A stretch of DNA of 64,000 nucleotides from Halorientalis persicus (GTDB lineage Archaea > Halobacteriota > Halobacteria > Halobacteriales > Haloarculaceae), in assembly GCF_900110215.1 (NCBI RefSeq), contig NZ_FOCX01000006.1, positions 156,588-220,587 of the forward strand, read 5' to 3'. Numbering within the stretch: position 1 is the stretch's first letter; each line of letters begins with the position of its first letter. This document shows, piece after piece, positions 25,347 through 34,205 of the stretch. The notes under the pieces are model-generated. The model was not told where the DNA came from and ran no database searches. It worked only from the letters and a program-made list of their open reading frames with translations. A program made the translations under genes and the position numbers.

Positions 25347-25691
25347 CTACTCCTCGTAGGCGAGGTTCATGACCCACTGGGAGAAGGCGTCGGAGTGGGG
25401 ATCGACCTCCTCGTCACCGATAAACGGCGAGAGCATATCGCCGGCCATCAACAGGGAAAAGTCCAGGTCGCGGGGCGCGGGGGTGAGATGGTAGGTGTTG
25501 TGGCCCTCGTAGATGGTCTCCTCGCGCTGGATGAGACCCTTGTCGGCCAGTGACTCGACGATGCGGCTCCCCTTGCGGGAGGAGACGTCGAGTTCCTTCC
25601 AGAATTCGCTCTGGTGGATGCCACCGGTCTCCCGGACGAGTTCGAGGCCGCCGCGCTCGTCCTCGGTGAGTTCGGATTCGGGCGTAACCAT
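25347..25691 (-). CDS. HTH (MarR/Lrp-like) transcriptional regulator
   Basis: The 114-residue protein has a winged helix at about 5-65 (SELTEDERGGLELVRETGGIHQSEFWKELDVSSRKGSRIVESLADKGLIQREETIYEG), typical of small haloarchaeal MarR-like regulators. The C-terminal tail (DLDFSLLMAGDMLSPFIGDEE to MNLAYEE) is likely for dimerisation or ligand binding. The start is the ATG at 25691 rather than the frame start at 25754, because a TTTAAATTT box lies 24-33 bp upstream. A mutated copy of its last 19 codons lies at 24467-24523. Confidence 0.85.
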   Translation of the reverse strand: MVTPESELTEDERGGLELVRETGGIHQSEFWKELDVSSRKGSRIVESLADKGLIQREETIYEGHNTYHLTPAPRDLDFSLLMAGDMLSPFIGDEEVDPHSDAFSQWVMNLAYEE

Positions 25692-25714
25692 ATCCCTCTC
25701 TGGGACCGTCTGTG

Positions 25715-25724
25715 GTTTAAATTT
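25715..25724 (-). promoter_or_regulatory. Promoter of the HTH regulator
   Basis: The AT-run GTTTAAATTT lies 24-33 bp before the ATG at 25691. It overlaps the last codons of the upstream TANGO2-like gene, so the regulator is transcribed separately from within that gene's end. Confidence 0.65.
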
Positions 25725-26457
25725 GGCTTTCGACCGGCCGGTACTCGGTTTCACAGGGTGGGCCGTCGGCGAATCGATAGCGGCTCCCCTCGGGACCGAT
25801 GGTCAAAAGCGACGAGGAGCGCGTCCCGAACCGATCACGGTGGATACAGACGCCGTACTCGTGGTCGCTGATCACGTCGGCCGCGCGCTCGATCCACGCG
25901 CCGGCCTGCTCGCCGGGTTCGGGCTGGAGTTCGGTCCGGACTGCCGCGGCGTTCTCGCCCTGCTTTCGGCCGTCCTCGGGTCGCTCCTCGGGGATGTGCC
26001 AGTCGCCGTCCGCGCCGACGTTGACGACGACGTGGACGCCGGGCTGGAAGTTTCGAACGGCGAGCTGGCCGTCCCACTCCAGCAGGAGGGCGGCGTTCTC
26101 GTCGGCGACGACGAGGTTGAAGCCGTCGAACTCGTGGTCGCGGACCGCACTCTCGACGAAGCGGGCGGCGTCCTCCGCGCTCTCTTTCCGCAGGGCGTCC
26201 CGCGTGAGCAGACCGCGGGAGCGGTCGCCCGCGAGCTCGGCGTCAGTCCAGCGGTTCGTGATGCCGACGAACAGGCCGTGTTCGTTGTGCCCGATCCAGG
26301 TGCCACCGGCCTCACTGTCACGCGGCGCGATCACCGCGGGCTCGTCGTCGATCCGCTGTGGTGGCTCCGAGGGGCGGTCGACCATCTCGTCACGATTCGC
26401 CGCGACGGCGACGGGCGTGTCGGCGAACACCTGCCAGGCGAGAGCGAGTGTACACAC
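25717..26457 (-). CDS. TANGO2/NRDE-family protein
   Basis: The 246-residue protein begins at GTG 26457 to give MCTLALAW and then ANRDEMVDRPSEPP, the NRDE motif that names the family. The Cys at position 2 is preserved only with this start, which supports it over the longer frame from 26517. Eukaryotic TANGO2 has been linked to heme trafficking and to lipid metabolism; the role in archaea is unclear. Ntn-hydrolase-like folding with Cys2 as nucleophile is proposed for the family. It lies 56 bp behind menE on the same strand. Confidence 0.88.
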   Translation of the reverse strand: MCTLALAWQVFADTPVAVAANRDEMVDRPSEPPQRIDDEPAVIAPRDSEAGGTWIGHNEHGLFVGITNRWTDAELAGDRSRGLLTRDALRKESAEDAARFVESAVRDHEFDGFNLVVADENAALLLEWDGQLAVRNFQPGVHVVVNVGADGDWHIPEERPEDGRKQGENAAAVRTELQPEPGEQAGAWIERAADVISDHEYGVCIHRDRFGTRSSSLLTIGPEGSRYRFADGPPCETEYRPVESQI

Positions 26458-26513
26458 GGCCTCGGGTAGTGGCTCCGGCCGCTTAAGCAGTCGGTGAGCG
26501 GGCGCTACCCCTC

Positions 26514-28010
26514 TCACACCTGCCGGTCGCGCAGGCGCTTCCGCACGGCTCCGCGGTCGACCGTTCCCGACGCCGTCCGCGGGAGTTCGTCGGCGAACGC
26601 GACCGTCCGGGGGAGTTTGAACCCAGCAAGTCGCCCCCGGCAGTGGCCCTCGATCTCCTCGGCGGTGGGATCTCCGCCATCTGCCGGGACCACGAGCGCC
26701 GCGACCCGTTCACCCCACTCCGGGTCGTCCAGTCCCACGACTGCGGCCTCGTGGACCGCCGGATGCTCGCGCAGGACTGCCACGACCTCGCCGGGGTCGA
26801 CGTTCTCCCCGCCGGTGACGATCCGGTCGTCCACGCGGTTGTGGACCCACAACCGCCCGTCCTCGTCCCGGGACCCGATGTCGCCGGTGTGCAGGCCCTC
26901 CGGGCCGAACGCGTCCTCGGTGACCGCGGGATCGAGATAGCCCGGCGTCACGGTCGGGCCAGAGACGACGATCTCGCCCGTCTCGCCCGTCCCGACGGGA
27001 TCGCCGTCCTCGTCGACGACCGTGACGGTCGTATTGACGAGCGGTTGCCCGACCGTTCCCTCGTGTCCGGCCGCCTGCTCGGGCGTTGCCGTAGCGATCT
27101 GTGACGCCGTCTCGGTCATGCCGTAGGTCGGACAGGCCGGCACGTCCCGCTCGCGCGCCCGAGCGAGCAAGTCGTCGCTGGCGGGCGCACCGCCGAGCAG
27201 GACGAACCGCAACTGCTCGGACGGTTCCCAGCCCACATCCAGCAGGCGGGCGAGCATGGTCGGGACGAGCGAGACTCCGGTGATTCCGGACTCGTCGAGG
27301 ATCCGTGCCGTCTCCGCGGCGTCGAACTCGCGCTGGATCACGACCGTCGCGCCGTACAGCGCCGACCGGACGACCGGCGCGAGCCCGCCCATGTGGTAGG
27401 TCGGGAGGCAACAGAGCCACCGATCCGACCGAGTGACACCCAGCCGGAAGGCCGAGGCCGTCGCGCTCGCCACCAGGTTCCCGACGGTCAGCCGGACGCC
27501 CTTTGGCTGGCCCGTGGTTCCGGAAGTGAACAGCACCAGCTGTTCGGTCTCGGGGGTCAGCGTCGCCGGTTCGAACGGGGCACCGTCGATATCGTCGAGC
27601 GTCTGGACACCGGCCGCCGCCGCGTCGTCGACGGATGCAATCGGGCCGTCGAACACCTCGGTGGCCGTCGCTTCCGTCTCGCGCTCACAGAGCAGTGCGT
27701 CCGGTTCGGTCCGCTCGACCTGCTCGCGCACCTCGGCGGGCGTCAGTCGGACGTTCAGCGGGACGACCGAGACACCCAGTCGCATGGCCGCGAAGAACAG
27801 CTCGGCGAACGCTGGCCGGGTGTCGAGCAGGACGGCGATCCGGTCGGGGTCGTCGTCGGTCAGCTGGTTCAGCGCCGCCGCCCGCCGCCCGACCGCCGCG
27901 TCGTACTCCCGATAGGTGATCGACTCGTCGCGGTCGGCGTCGATCAGGGCAGTGCGGTCGGGCGTCGCGGCGGCGCGGGCGGCGACGAGGTCCTGGGTCG
28001 GCCAGTCCAT
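26514..28010 (-). CDS. menE: O-succinylbenzoate-CoA ligase
   Basis: This enzyme activates o-succinylbenzoate to its CoA ester in menaquinone synthesis. It has 498 residues and is an ANL enzyme with the AMP-binding loop FTSGTTGQPKGVRLT near residue 165, YGMTETASQ near 305, LHTGDIG near 380, and a C-terminal lysine region ELPRTASGTVDRGAVRKRL. The assignment of substrate rests on the menC gene directly upstream. The ATG at 28010 overlaps the menC TGA by one base; an alternative GTG lies at 28013. Confidence 0.92.
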   Translation of the reverse strand: MDWPTQDLVAARAAATPDRTALIDADRDESITYREYDAAVGRRAAALNQLTDDDPDRIAVLLDTRPAFAELFFAAMRLGVSVVPLNVRLTPAEVREQVERTEPDALLCERETEATATEVFDGPIASVDDAAAAGVQTLDDIDGAPFEPATLTPETEQLVLFTSGTTGQPKGVRLTVGNLVASATASAFRLGVTRSDRWLCCLPTYHMGGLAPVVRSALYGATVVIQREFDAAETARILDESGITGVSLVPTMLARLLDVGWEPSEQLRFVLLGGAPASDDLLARARERDVPACPTYGMTETASQIATATPEQAAGHEGTVGQPLVNTTVTVVDEDGDPVGTGETGEIVVSGPTVTPGYLDPAVTEDAFGPEGLHTGDIGSRDEDGRLWVHNRVDDRIVTGGENVDPGEVVAVLREHPAVHEAAVVGLDDPEWGERVAALVVPADGGDPTAEEIEGHCRGRLAGFKLPRTVAFADELPRTASGTVDRGAVRKRLRDRQV

Positions 28011-29044
28011 CACTCGTCACCGAGGTCGACGCCCAGGCCCTTGTCCTGTGGGACTTCGATCCGGCCGTCGGCGACCGGCGCGGGGTCGGGGCCGAGGTCG
28101 TCGGCCAGCCAGTCTGCCGTCGCCAGGCCACAGGCCGGAATCTCCGGGATCGCCGCGGCGACGTGGACGGCCGCGGTCCGCGCGACGACGCCGTCGACCG
28201 TCGTGGAGAGGACTGGCGTCACGCCGGCCTGTCTGGCCTGTCGCGCGACGTTTCTGGCCCTGTCGGGGCCGCCAAGGGCCATCGGCTTGAGGACGAGGTA
28301 GTCCGCGGCCTCGGCGGCCAGCAGATCGGTGACGGGGCGCTCGGCCAGCGACTCGTCGAGGGCGATAGGGACCTCGTTGCCGCCGTTCCGGAGGCCGGCG
28401 TGGGCCGCCACCTCCTCGGCGGGCATGGGTTGCTCGACGTACTCCAGATCCAGTGGTTCGACCGCTTCCAGGGCCTGCTCGGCCTGCTCGCGGTCCCACG
28501 CGCCGTTGGCGTCGGCCCGGAGCGCCACCTCGTCGCCGACCACCTCCCTGACTCGCCGGAGGCGGTCGGTGTCTTCCGCGACGCTCCGTGCGCCGACCTT
28601 GATCTTTACGCACTCGAAGCCGTTCTCGACGGCCTCGGTCACTCTTCGGGCGGTCGTTTCGGCGTCGGCATCGCCGACGGTCGCGTTCACCGGGACCCGG
28701 CGGACGAGTCGCTCGTTGCCGAGATAGCGATAGAGGGGCGTGTTGTTCAGCTTCGCCCGCGCGTCGGCCAGCGCCAGCGCGAGCGCGTGTCGGGCCGCCG
28801 GCGCGGAGGTCTCGCCGAGCGCGACCCCCCAGTCCTCGTCGCGAGCGAGTTCTGGCGCGTACTTCAGGGCCTCTCGGCAGGCGTCCAGGGATTCCGTCCA
28901 GCCCGGGAGCGGCGCGGCCTCACCCAGCCCAACCTGATCGGCGTACTCGATCCGTACGAGGAAGCCCTCGCGCTCCTCGATCTCGCCGCGGGCGGTCGAG
29001 AGCGGGCGTGCCAGGTCCAGGTGGTAGGGTTCGATGTCGATCAT
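28010..29044 (-). CDS. menC: o-Succinylbenzoate synthase
   Basis: An enolase-superfamily dehydratase of 344 residues that converts SHCHC to o-succinylbenzoate. The catalytic pattern is visible: KIKVG (Lys pair) near 150, ADANGAWD near 178, LEYVEQPM near 200, ALDES near 228, and LVLKPMALGG near 253. It overlaps menA by 4 bp upstream (ATGA) and menE by 1 bp downstream, so the three are translationally coupled. Confidence 0.94.
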   Translation of the reverse strand: MIDIEPYHLDLARPLSTARGEIEEREGFLVRIEYADQVGLGEAAPLPGWTESLDACREALKYAPELARDEDWGVALGETSAPAARHALALALADARAKLNNTPLYRYLGNERLVRRVPVNATVGDADAETTARRVTEAVENGFECVKIKVGARSVAEDTDRLRRVREVVGDEVALRADANGAWDREQAEQALEAVEPLDLEYVEQPMPAEEVAAHAGLRNGGNEVPIALDESLAERPVTDLLAAEAADYLVLKPMALGGPDRARNVARQARQAGVTPVLSTTVDGVVARTAAVHVAAAIPEIPACGLATADWLADDLGPDPAPVADGRIEVPQDKGLGVDLGDE

Positions 29045-29991
29045 GTGAGTGCCAGCCCGGCCGCGAACAGCGCCGAGTGGGCCGCCAGCAGTTTCCCGGT
29101 GCGTTCGAGCGCCGGGTTGAGTGCCGCGCCGTCGGTCCGGTCCATGACCGTCGCGCCGACCCTGGCGGCGAGTGGCAGCGTCACCAGCGGTGCGAGTGCA
29201 GGGAGGCCGAACGCCGGGTCCAGTGCGAACAGGACGGGAACCACGTAGGCCATGCCGACCATCGCCAGCCACTCGATCCGGCTGAAGGTGTAGCCGAACA
29301 TCACCGCGAGCGTCCGCTTGCCCGCGTCGGCGTCTTCCTCCCTGTCGCGGACGTTGTTCGCGATGAGAATCGCGGTCGAGAGGCCGGCCACCGGGAGGCT
29401 GGCGGCCAGTGCGGCCGCGGTCACGGTCCCCTCGGGGATCCCCGTCGCGAGCGGCTGGACCGTCGGGAGCGAGACGGCCGCCTGCACGTAGTAGGTCCCG
29501 ACCACGGCGATCACGCCGAAATAGAGGAACACGAACAGGTCGCCCAGGCCCCGGTAGCCGTAGGGGTAGGGGCCGCCGGTGTAGGCGATCCCGGCGGCGA
29601 TGCTGGAGAGCCCGACCACGAGGATCGGGAGGCCGCCGACGTAGACGAGATAGAGGCCGACGACGACCGCCAGCGCGTAGGTGGCGGCCATCGCCTGCTT
29701 GACGCGGGCGGGTTCGATCAACCCCCCAGCGGTCACGCGGGTGAACCCCTCGCGGTCGGCCGAGTCCGTCCCCTTGACGGCGTCGTAGTAGTCGTTGGCG
29801 AAGTTGGTCCCCACCTGCAGGAGGAGCGCCCCAAGCAGTGCGGCTATCGCCGCGGCCGGCGCGAACACCCCGTCGTGGAGCGCCAGCCCCGTCCCGACGA
29901 CGACAGGGGCGGCCCCCGCGGGCAGGGTCTGGGGCCGTGCAGCCATCAACCACGCCTTCGTGCGCGATACCTCCGCGTCTGCCGTTGCCAT
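29041..29991 (-). CDS. menA: 1,4-Dihydroxy-2-naphthoate polyprenyltransferase
   Basis: A UbiA-family integral membrane prenyltransferase, 316 residues with about eight or nine helices. It attaches the isoprenoid tail to DHNA. The first Asp-rich motif NDYYDAVKGTD lies near residue 66 and a second, NNVRDREEDADAGKRTL, near 213. The product demethylmenaquinone needs a methyltransferase (menG/ubiE) that is not in the window. It is the second gene of the menB-menA-menC-menE set, 73 bp behind menB. Confidence 0.95.
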   Translation of the reverse strand: MATADAEVSRTKAWLMAARPQTLPAGAAPVVVGTGLALHDGVFAPAAAIAALLGALLLQVGTNFANDYYDAVKGTDSADREGFTRVTAGGLIEPARVKQAMAATYALAVVVGLYLVYVGGLPILVVGLSSIAAGIAYTGGPYPYGYRGLGDLFVFLYFGVIAVVGTYYVQAAVSLPTVQPLATGIPEGTVTAAALAASLPVAGLSTAILIANNVRDREEDADAGKRTLAVMFGYTFSRIEWLAMVGMAYVVPVLFALDPAFGLPALAPLVTLPLAARVGATVMDRTDGAALNPALERTGKLLAAHSALFAAGLALT

Positions 29992-30064
29992 TGCCGTACA
30001 GTTGGTGGTCCAGCCGTGTGAAGGTTGCCACTGCGGACGTGATCCGTGGCCCGGCGACGGATGG

Positions 30065-30940
30065 CTAGTAGTGCCAGGGGAAGTCCGAGAAGTCGGGGTC
30101 GCGACCCTCCACGAAGGCGTCCCGGCCCTCCTGGGCTTCCTCGGTCATGTAGCCCAGGCGGGTCGCTTCGCCGGCGAAGATCTGCTGGCCGACCAGTCCG
30201 TCGTCTGCGAGGTTGAAGGCGTACTTGAGCATCCGGATCGCGGTCGGCGATTTCGTGTTGATCGCCTCGGCCCAGGCCAGCGCGACCTCCTCCAGTTCCT
30301 CGTGGGGGACGACCTCGTTGACCATGCCCATGTCTTCGGCCTCGTCGGCGTCGTAGGTCTTCCCGAGGAAAAAGACCTCGCGGGCCTTCTTCTGGCCGAT
30401 CTGCTGGGCGAGCAGCGCCGACCCGAACCCGGCGTCGAAGGAGGCCACGTCCGGGTCGGTCTGGAGGAACTTCGCGTGTTCCTCACTGGCCAGGGTCATG
30501 TCACAGACGACGTGCAGGGAGTGGCCGCCACCGACGGCCCACCCCGGCACCACGCAGATGACTGGTTTGGGCATGAACCGGATCAGTCGCTGGACTTCGA
30601 GGATGTGGAGTCGGCCCGTTTTCCCCTCCTCGTCGTACTGGTATCCATCGGGCCCCCGGACGGTCTGGTCGCCGCCGGAGCAGAACGCCCAGCCGTCGTC
30701 TTTCGGGGATGGGCCGTTGCCGGTCAGCAGGACACACCCCACGTCGGTCTGGCGCTTGGCGTGGTCGAGCGCGACGTAGAGTTCGTCCACGGTCGGCGGG
30801 CGGAAGGCGTTGCGGACCGCGGGGCGGTCGAAGGCGATGCGGACCGCGCCGGTGTCCCGGGCGCGGTGGTACGTGATATCCTCGAAATCGAACTCGTCGA
30901 CCGCCTCCCAGCGGTCGTCGTCGAAGAGTGCCGAGACCAT
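30065..30940 (-). CDS. menB: 1,4-Dihydroxy-2-naphthoyl-CoA synthase
   Basis: A crotonase-family ring-closing enzyme of 291 residues acting on o-succinylbenzoyl-CoA. Features are FDRPAVRNAFRP near 37, the oxyanion segment FCSGGDQTVRG near 88, VVPGWAVGGGHSLHVVCDMTLAS near 128, and a C-terminal EGRDPDFSDFPWHY that is typical of MenB. It is the first gene of the men block and has its own leaderless-type promoter. Confidence 0.95.
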   Translation of the reverse strand: MVSALFDDDRWEAVDEFDFEDITYHRARDTGAVRIAFDRPAVRNAFRPPTVDELYVALDHAKRQTDVGCVLLTGNGPSPKDDGWAFCSGGDQTVRGPDGYQYDEEGKTGRLHILEVQRLIRFMPKPVICVVPGWAVGGGHSLHVVCDMTLASEEHAKFLQTDPDVASFDAGFGSALLAQQIGQKKAREVFFLGKTYDADEAEDMGMVNEVVPHEELEEVALAWAEAINTKSPTAIRMLKYAFNLADDGLVGQQIFAGEATRLGYMTEEAQEGRDAFVEGRDPDFSDFPWHY

Positions 30941-30961
30941 ACGCGCACTCCGGTCGGTGCC

Positions 30962-30972
30962 GTCAAATAGCT
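30962..30972 (-). promoter_or_regulatory. Promoter of the menBACE block
   Basis: The minus strand reads GCTATTTGACG, with its AT-rich part about 23-31 bp before the ATG at 30940. The menaquinone genes behind it are tightly packed and probably share it. Confidence 0.5.
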
Positions 30973-31086
30973 TCCCGGTCGGTCGCTATCACCCGAGAGA
31001 ACGTGGCCCGGGATTTATCACTGCGCTCCCGTAACTCAATCTGAACGAACCTCACAGGCGCGTTCGCTCGGTGTCGCCCCGCAACT

Positions 31087-31107
31087 ACCCCACCCACCCA
31101 CCCACCC
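31087..31107. repeat. C-rich tandem run (CCC/A repeat) before the J-protein start
   Basis: Five C-runs of 3-4 bases are separated by single A residues. The opposite strand therefore has five G-runs with one-base T loops, the pattern expected to form a very stable G-quadruplex. It lies within the likely 5' leader of the gene starting at 31120. Confidence 0.7.
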
Positions 31108-31119
31108 CGAACATCCCCG

Positions 31120-32046
31120 ATGCACGCCCAGCCCACGTTCTACGACGTGCTCGACGTGTCCCCCGACGCGTCTCGCGAGGAGATCCAGGCGGCCTACCGC
31201 GAGAAGGCCAAGGAGACCCATCCAGACGTGAGCGACCACCCCGATGCGGAGACACAGTTCAAACGCGTCACGCGGGCCAAAGAGGTCCTGACGGACCCGG
31301 ACGAACGGGCGCGCTACGACCGACTGGGGCACCGACAGTACGTCCGCGGCGCTGGCTGGGCCGCCGACGACGGCGGCGCGACCCGAACCCGCGACGGGAC
31401 CACCTCCGACGGGGCGACGGATCAGCGCGAGACGACCCGAACCAGTGACGGGGCGAACCGCGACGCGACCGGCGACGCGACCGACGGCACCCGCTCGTCG
31501 GGGCGTGCTGACGCCGACACGGGCGAGGCGGAAACGTCGGCCGGATCGGCAGGGGCGACCGCTGCGGGCGGATCGAATGGCACGGCCGACGCCGCATCAC
31601 GGGGGCCCGACGGCGCGGCCGACTGGCAGCAGACGGGGAGTCAGCGCGGTGGGGCGAGCGCGACGACGGCCGGCTACGCGACGCGGACGGACTACAAGGA
31701 ACAGTCCTTCGACCGCGTCCGGGTGCCGCTGACGCCCCAGTCGCTCATCCAGGTCGGGACGATGTTCGCGTTCTACCCACTGTTCCTGTTCGCCTCCGTC
31801 TTTCCCGCCTTCCCCTCGGTCGTCAACCTCGTCGTCGGGCTCTGCACGCTGTTCGTGATCGGCTATCTCCTCTCGATCCCGGAGGTCGGAATGGTCGTGT
31901 TCGGCGGCTGGGGCGTGCTGGCTCCCGCGGTCCTGCTCGCGTTGCCCGAGGTCGGCATCGTCTCGCTGGTCGGTGTCGTCGCACTGACGGCGTGCTGGGT
32001 CCCGTTCGGACTCTCGGTGTTGACCCGGTCCGCGTTGCGAACCTGA
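31120..32046 (+). CDS. Membrane-anchored J-domain protein
   Basis: The 308-residue protein has a J-domain at about residues 5-70, with the HPD motif in KETHPDVSDHPD that stimulates DnaK ATPase. A roughly 110-residue Thr/Asp/Gly-rich, probably unstructured linker follows, then about four hydrophobic helices from residue 205 to the end (FAFYPLFLFASVFPAFPSVV and later). It is not canonical DnaJ: there is no Gly/Phe region and no zinc fingers. It would recruit Hsp70 to the cytoplasmic membrane face. A TATA-like GGGATTTATC at 31010-31019 implies a roughly 75-nt leader containing the C-run repeat. Confidence 0.85.
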   Translation: MHAQPTFYDVLDVSPDASREEIQAAYREKAKETHPDVSDHPDAETQFKRVTRAKEVLTDPDERARYDRLGHRQYVRGAGWAADDGGATRTRDGTTSDGATDQRETTRTSDGANRDATGDATDGTRSSGRADADTGEAETSAGSAGATAAGGSNGTADAASRGPDGAADWQQTGSQRGGASATTAGYATRTDYKEQSFDRVRVPLTPQSLIQVGTMFAFYPLFLFASVFPAFPSVVNLVVGLCTLFVIGYLLSIPEVGMVVFGGWGVLAPAVLLALPEVGIVSLVGVVALTACWVPFGLSVLTRSALRT

Positions 32047-32076
32047 CGAGTCGGGTTGCGTGGAGGCCCACGTCGA

Positions 32077-33078
32077 TCACGAGAAGCGGTCGAAGGCGTC
32101 CCAGGCGGGGTCGCTGTCGGGTGGTTCGAGTTCTTTTCCGTCGACGGCGACGCCTGCGCCGTCGGTCACGGATCCGACGACGGCCGCGCGGGTTCCACCC
32201 TGTCGCACCGCCTCGGCGACCGCTTGCCCGTCGCCCGACTCGACCGCGATCAGGAGCGTGCCGGCACTGGACACCGTCCACGGGTCCACGTCGACCGCGT
32301 CACAGACCGCCTCGACACCCGGCGCGACCGGTACCCGGTCGGATTCGATCTCGAACCGGACGCCTGCGCCGTGAGCCATCTCGGTCAGCCCGCCGGCGAC
32401 GCCGCCCTCGGTCGCGTCGTGCATCGCGGTGACGGTGCCAGCCTCGAAGGCCGCTCGGGCGTCCGCGACGGCCGCGATGTCGTCGACGCGTTCCTGTGCT
32501 GTGGCCGCGGTCGCGGCGTCCAGCTCCAACTGCTCGGGAAACAGCGTCGCGAACAGGCCGGCCAGTTCCGCCGCGGGCCCGGTTGTCATGACGAGTTCGT
32601 CGCCGGGTCTCGCGCCGTCGGGTCGGACGAGGTCCTCGGGGTCGCCGACGCCAAGCACCGTCGCACCGCCGACCCAGGAACTGTCCACGCCGGGGTATCG
32701 GGCGGTGTGGCCCGTGACGATGCTCACGCCAAGCCGTTCGGCGTGATCCGCGAGTCCCGTCCACACGGCCGCCAGGTCCTCGTCGCTCCAGTCCGGCGGG
32801 AGCGTCAGGCTGATCGCGAGGTGGGTCGGTGCGATTCCGGAGACGGCAACGTCGGTCAGGACGATCTCCAGCGCGAACCGCCCCGCCCGTTCGAGCCCGA
32901 GTTCGGGCAGTAGCGAGATCGGATCGGCCGCGATCACGACCGCGCGGTCGCCAATCTCGATCACGCCGAAGTCGATCCCGTGCTGTGGGCCCAGCGCCAC
33001 GTCGTCCCGGTCCGCGCCCAGCGCCGGGTAGATCACGTCCCGGAACACGTCGCGATCGATCTTCCCGAGGTCGGTCAT
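32077..33078 (-). CDS. AIR-synthase/ThiL-family ATP-binding protein
   Basis: The 333-residue protein belongs to the PurM/HypE/ThiL/SelD fold family. The first domain has IAADPISLLPELG near 50 and FALEIVLTDVAVSGIAPTHLAISL near 72; the second has MHDATEGGVAGGLTEMA near 215 and TVSSAGTLLIAV near 275. It lacks the C-terminal Cys of HypE. Its ATG overlaps the stop of the thiamine-type ABC ATPase by 4 bp, which makes a ThiL-like (thiamine monophosphate kinase) or other thiamine-linked role attractive, though annotators usually leave this subfamily as AIR-synthase-related. Confidence 0.8.
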   Translation of the reverse strand: MTDLGKIDRDVFRDVIYPALGADRDDVALGPQHGIDFGVIEIGDRAVVIAADPISLLPELGLERAGRFALEIVLTDVAVSGIAPTHLAISLTLPPDWSDEDLAAVWTGLADHAERLGVSIVTGHTARYPGVDSSWVGGATVLGVGDPEDLVRPDGARPGDELVMTTGPAAELAGLFATLFPEQLELDAATAATAQERVDDIAAVADARAAFEAGTVTAMHDATEGGVAGGLTEMAHGAGVRFEIESDRVPVAPGVEAVCDAVDVDPWTVSSAGTLLIAVESGDGQAVAEAVRQGGTRAAVVGSVTDGAGVAVDGKELEPPDSDPAWDAFDRFS

Positions 33079-34205
33079 CGGTCACCTCCAGTCGCCGTGG
33101 CGCGGGCACCGTTCGAGAGGACGTGAACCGCGTCGGGGTGGAACCCCAGCGAGACGGTCCCCTCCGGCGGACTCGTACTGTCGGTCTTGACCGTGACGGG
33201 CTGGTCGTTCCACCGGCAGTGGACGCGGTAGGCGTCCCCGAGGTACTCCACGGTCTCGACGGCCGCGGATCGGGTGACCGTGCCCGCTTCACGCCCGCCG
33301 ACCGTCGACCCGTTGCCATCGGGGTGTTGCCCGTCCCCATCGTGAACCGAGATCGCCTCCGGTCGAACGGAGACCGTCGCACTCGCTCCAGCCGTCGCGT
33401 CCGCCTCGCCGGGGAGCGGGAGCGTCGCCGTGCCGTCCACGGCGATCCGGTCGCCCGCCTCGGTGACGACGCCGTCGAAGACGTTGTTGTCGCCGACGAA
33501 CTCGGCGACGAAGCGGGTGCCCGGCTCCCGATACACCTGCTCCGGCGTCCCGACCTGTTCGATCCGGCCGTCACGCACGACGGCCAGGCGGTCGCTGATC
33601 GCCAGCGCCTCGGCCTGGTCGTGGGTGACGTAGATCGTGGTGATGTCGAGGTCGCGCTGGATCGAGCGGATCTGCACCCGGAGCCGTTTCCGGAGGCTGG
33701 CGTCCAGCGCCGACAGCGGTTCGTCGAGCAAGAGGACGTCGGGTTTCGGGGCGAGCGCGCGGGCCAGCGCGATCCGCTGTTGCTGGCCGCCCGAGAGCTG
33801 GTCGGGTTCGCGGTCCGCGACGCCCGCCAGATCGACCAGATCGAGCAGTTCCGCCACCCGCTCGCCGTCGGGTTCCGGGAGGTCGTGGAACTGCAACCCG
33901 TAAGCGACGTTCTCTCGGGCGGTCATGTGTGGAAAGAGCGCGTAGTTCTGGAAGACGACGCCCACGCCACGCTGTTCGGGTGGCTCGTCGGTCGCGTCGC
34001 GGCCGTCGATCCGGACCCTGCCCGCGGTCGGCGTTTCGAGGCCGGCCACCGTGCGCAACAGCGTCGTCTTCCCACAGCCCGAGGGGCCGACGAGCGTGAA
34101 GAACTCGCCGTCGTCGGTGGACAGCGACACGTCCGCGAGCGCCGCCACGTCGCCGAACCTGACCGTCAATCCGTCTACGTCGACGCCGCCGTCTGAGTCG
34201 GTCAT
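33075..34205 (-). CDS. ABC transporter ATPase (thiamine/Fe-type, PotA/FbpC-like)
   Basis: The 376-residue protein has Walker A GPSGCGKTTLLR near 40, a Q-loop VVFQNYALFPHM near 80, signature LSGGQQQRIALARAL near 133, Walker B VLLLDEPLSALD near 155 and a switch His in YVTHDQAEAL. The C-terminal roughly 120 residues form a TOBE-like regulatory domain. It energises import of the ligand bound by the adjacent binding protein. The frame is open far upstream, but MTDSDGGVDVDGLTVRFG at 34205 is the natural start; the ATG overlaps the permease TGA by one base. Confidence 0.93.
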   Translation of the reverse strand: MTDSDGGVDVDGLTVRFGDVAALADVSLSTDDGEFFTLVGPSGCGKTTLLRTVAGLETPTAGRVRIDGRDATDEPPEQRGVGVVFQNYALFPHMTARENVAYGLQFHDLPEPDGERVAELLDLVDLAGVADREPDQLSGGQQQRIALARALAPKPDVLLLDEPLSALDASLRKRLRVQIRSIQRDLDITTIYVTHDQAEALAISDRLAVVRDGRIEQVGTPEQVYREPGTRFVAEFVGDNNVFDGVVTEAGDRIAVDGTATLPLPGEADATAGASATVSVRPEAISVHDGDGQHPDGNGSTVGGREAGTVTRSAAVETVEYLGDAYRVHCRWNDQPVTVKTDSTSPPEGTVSLGFHPDAVHVLSNGARATATGGDR

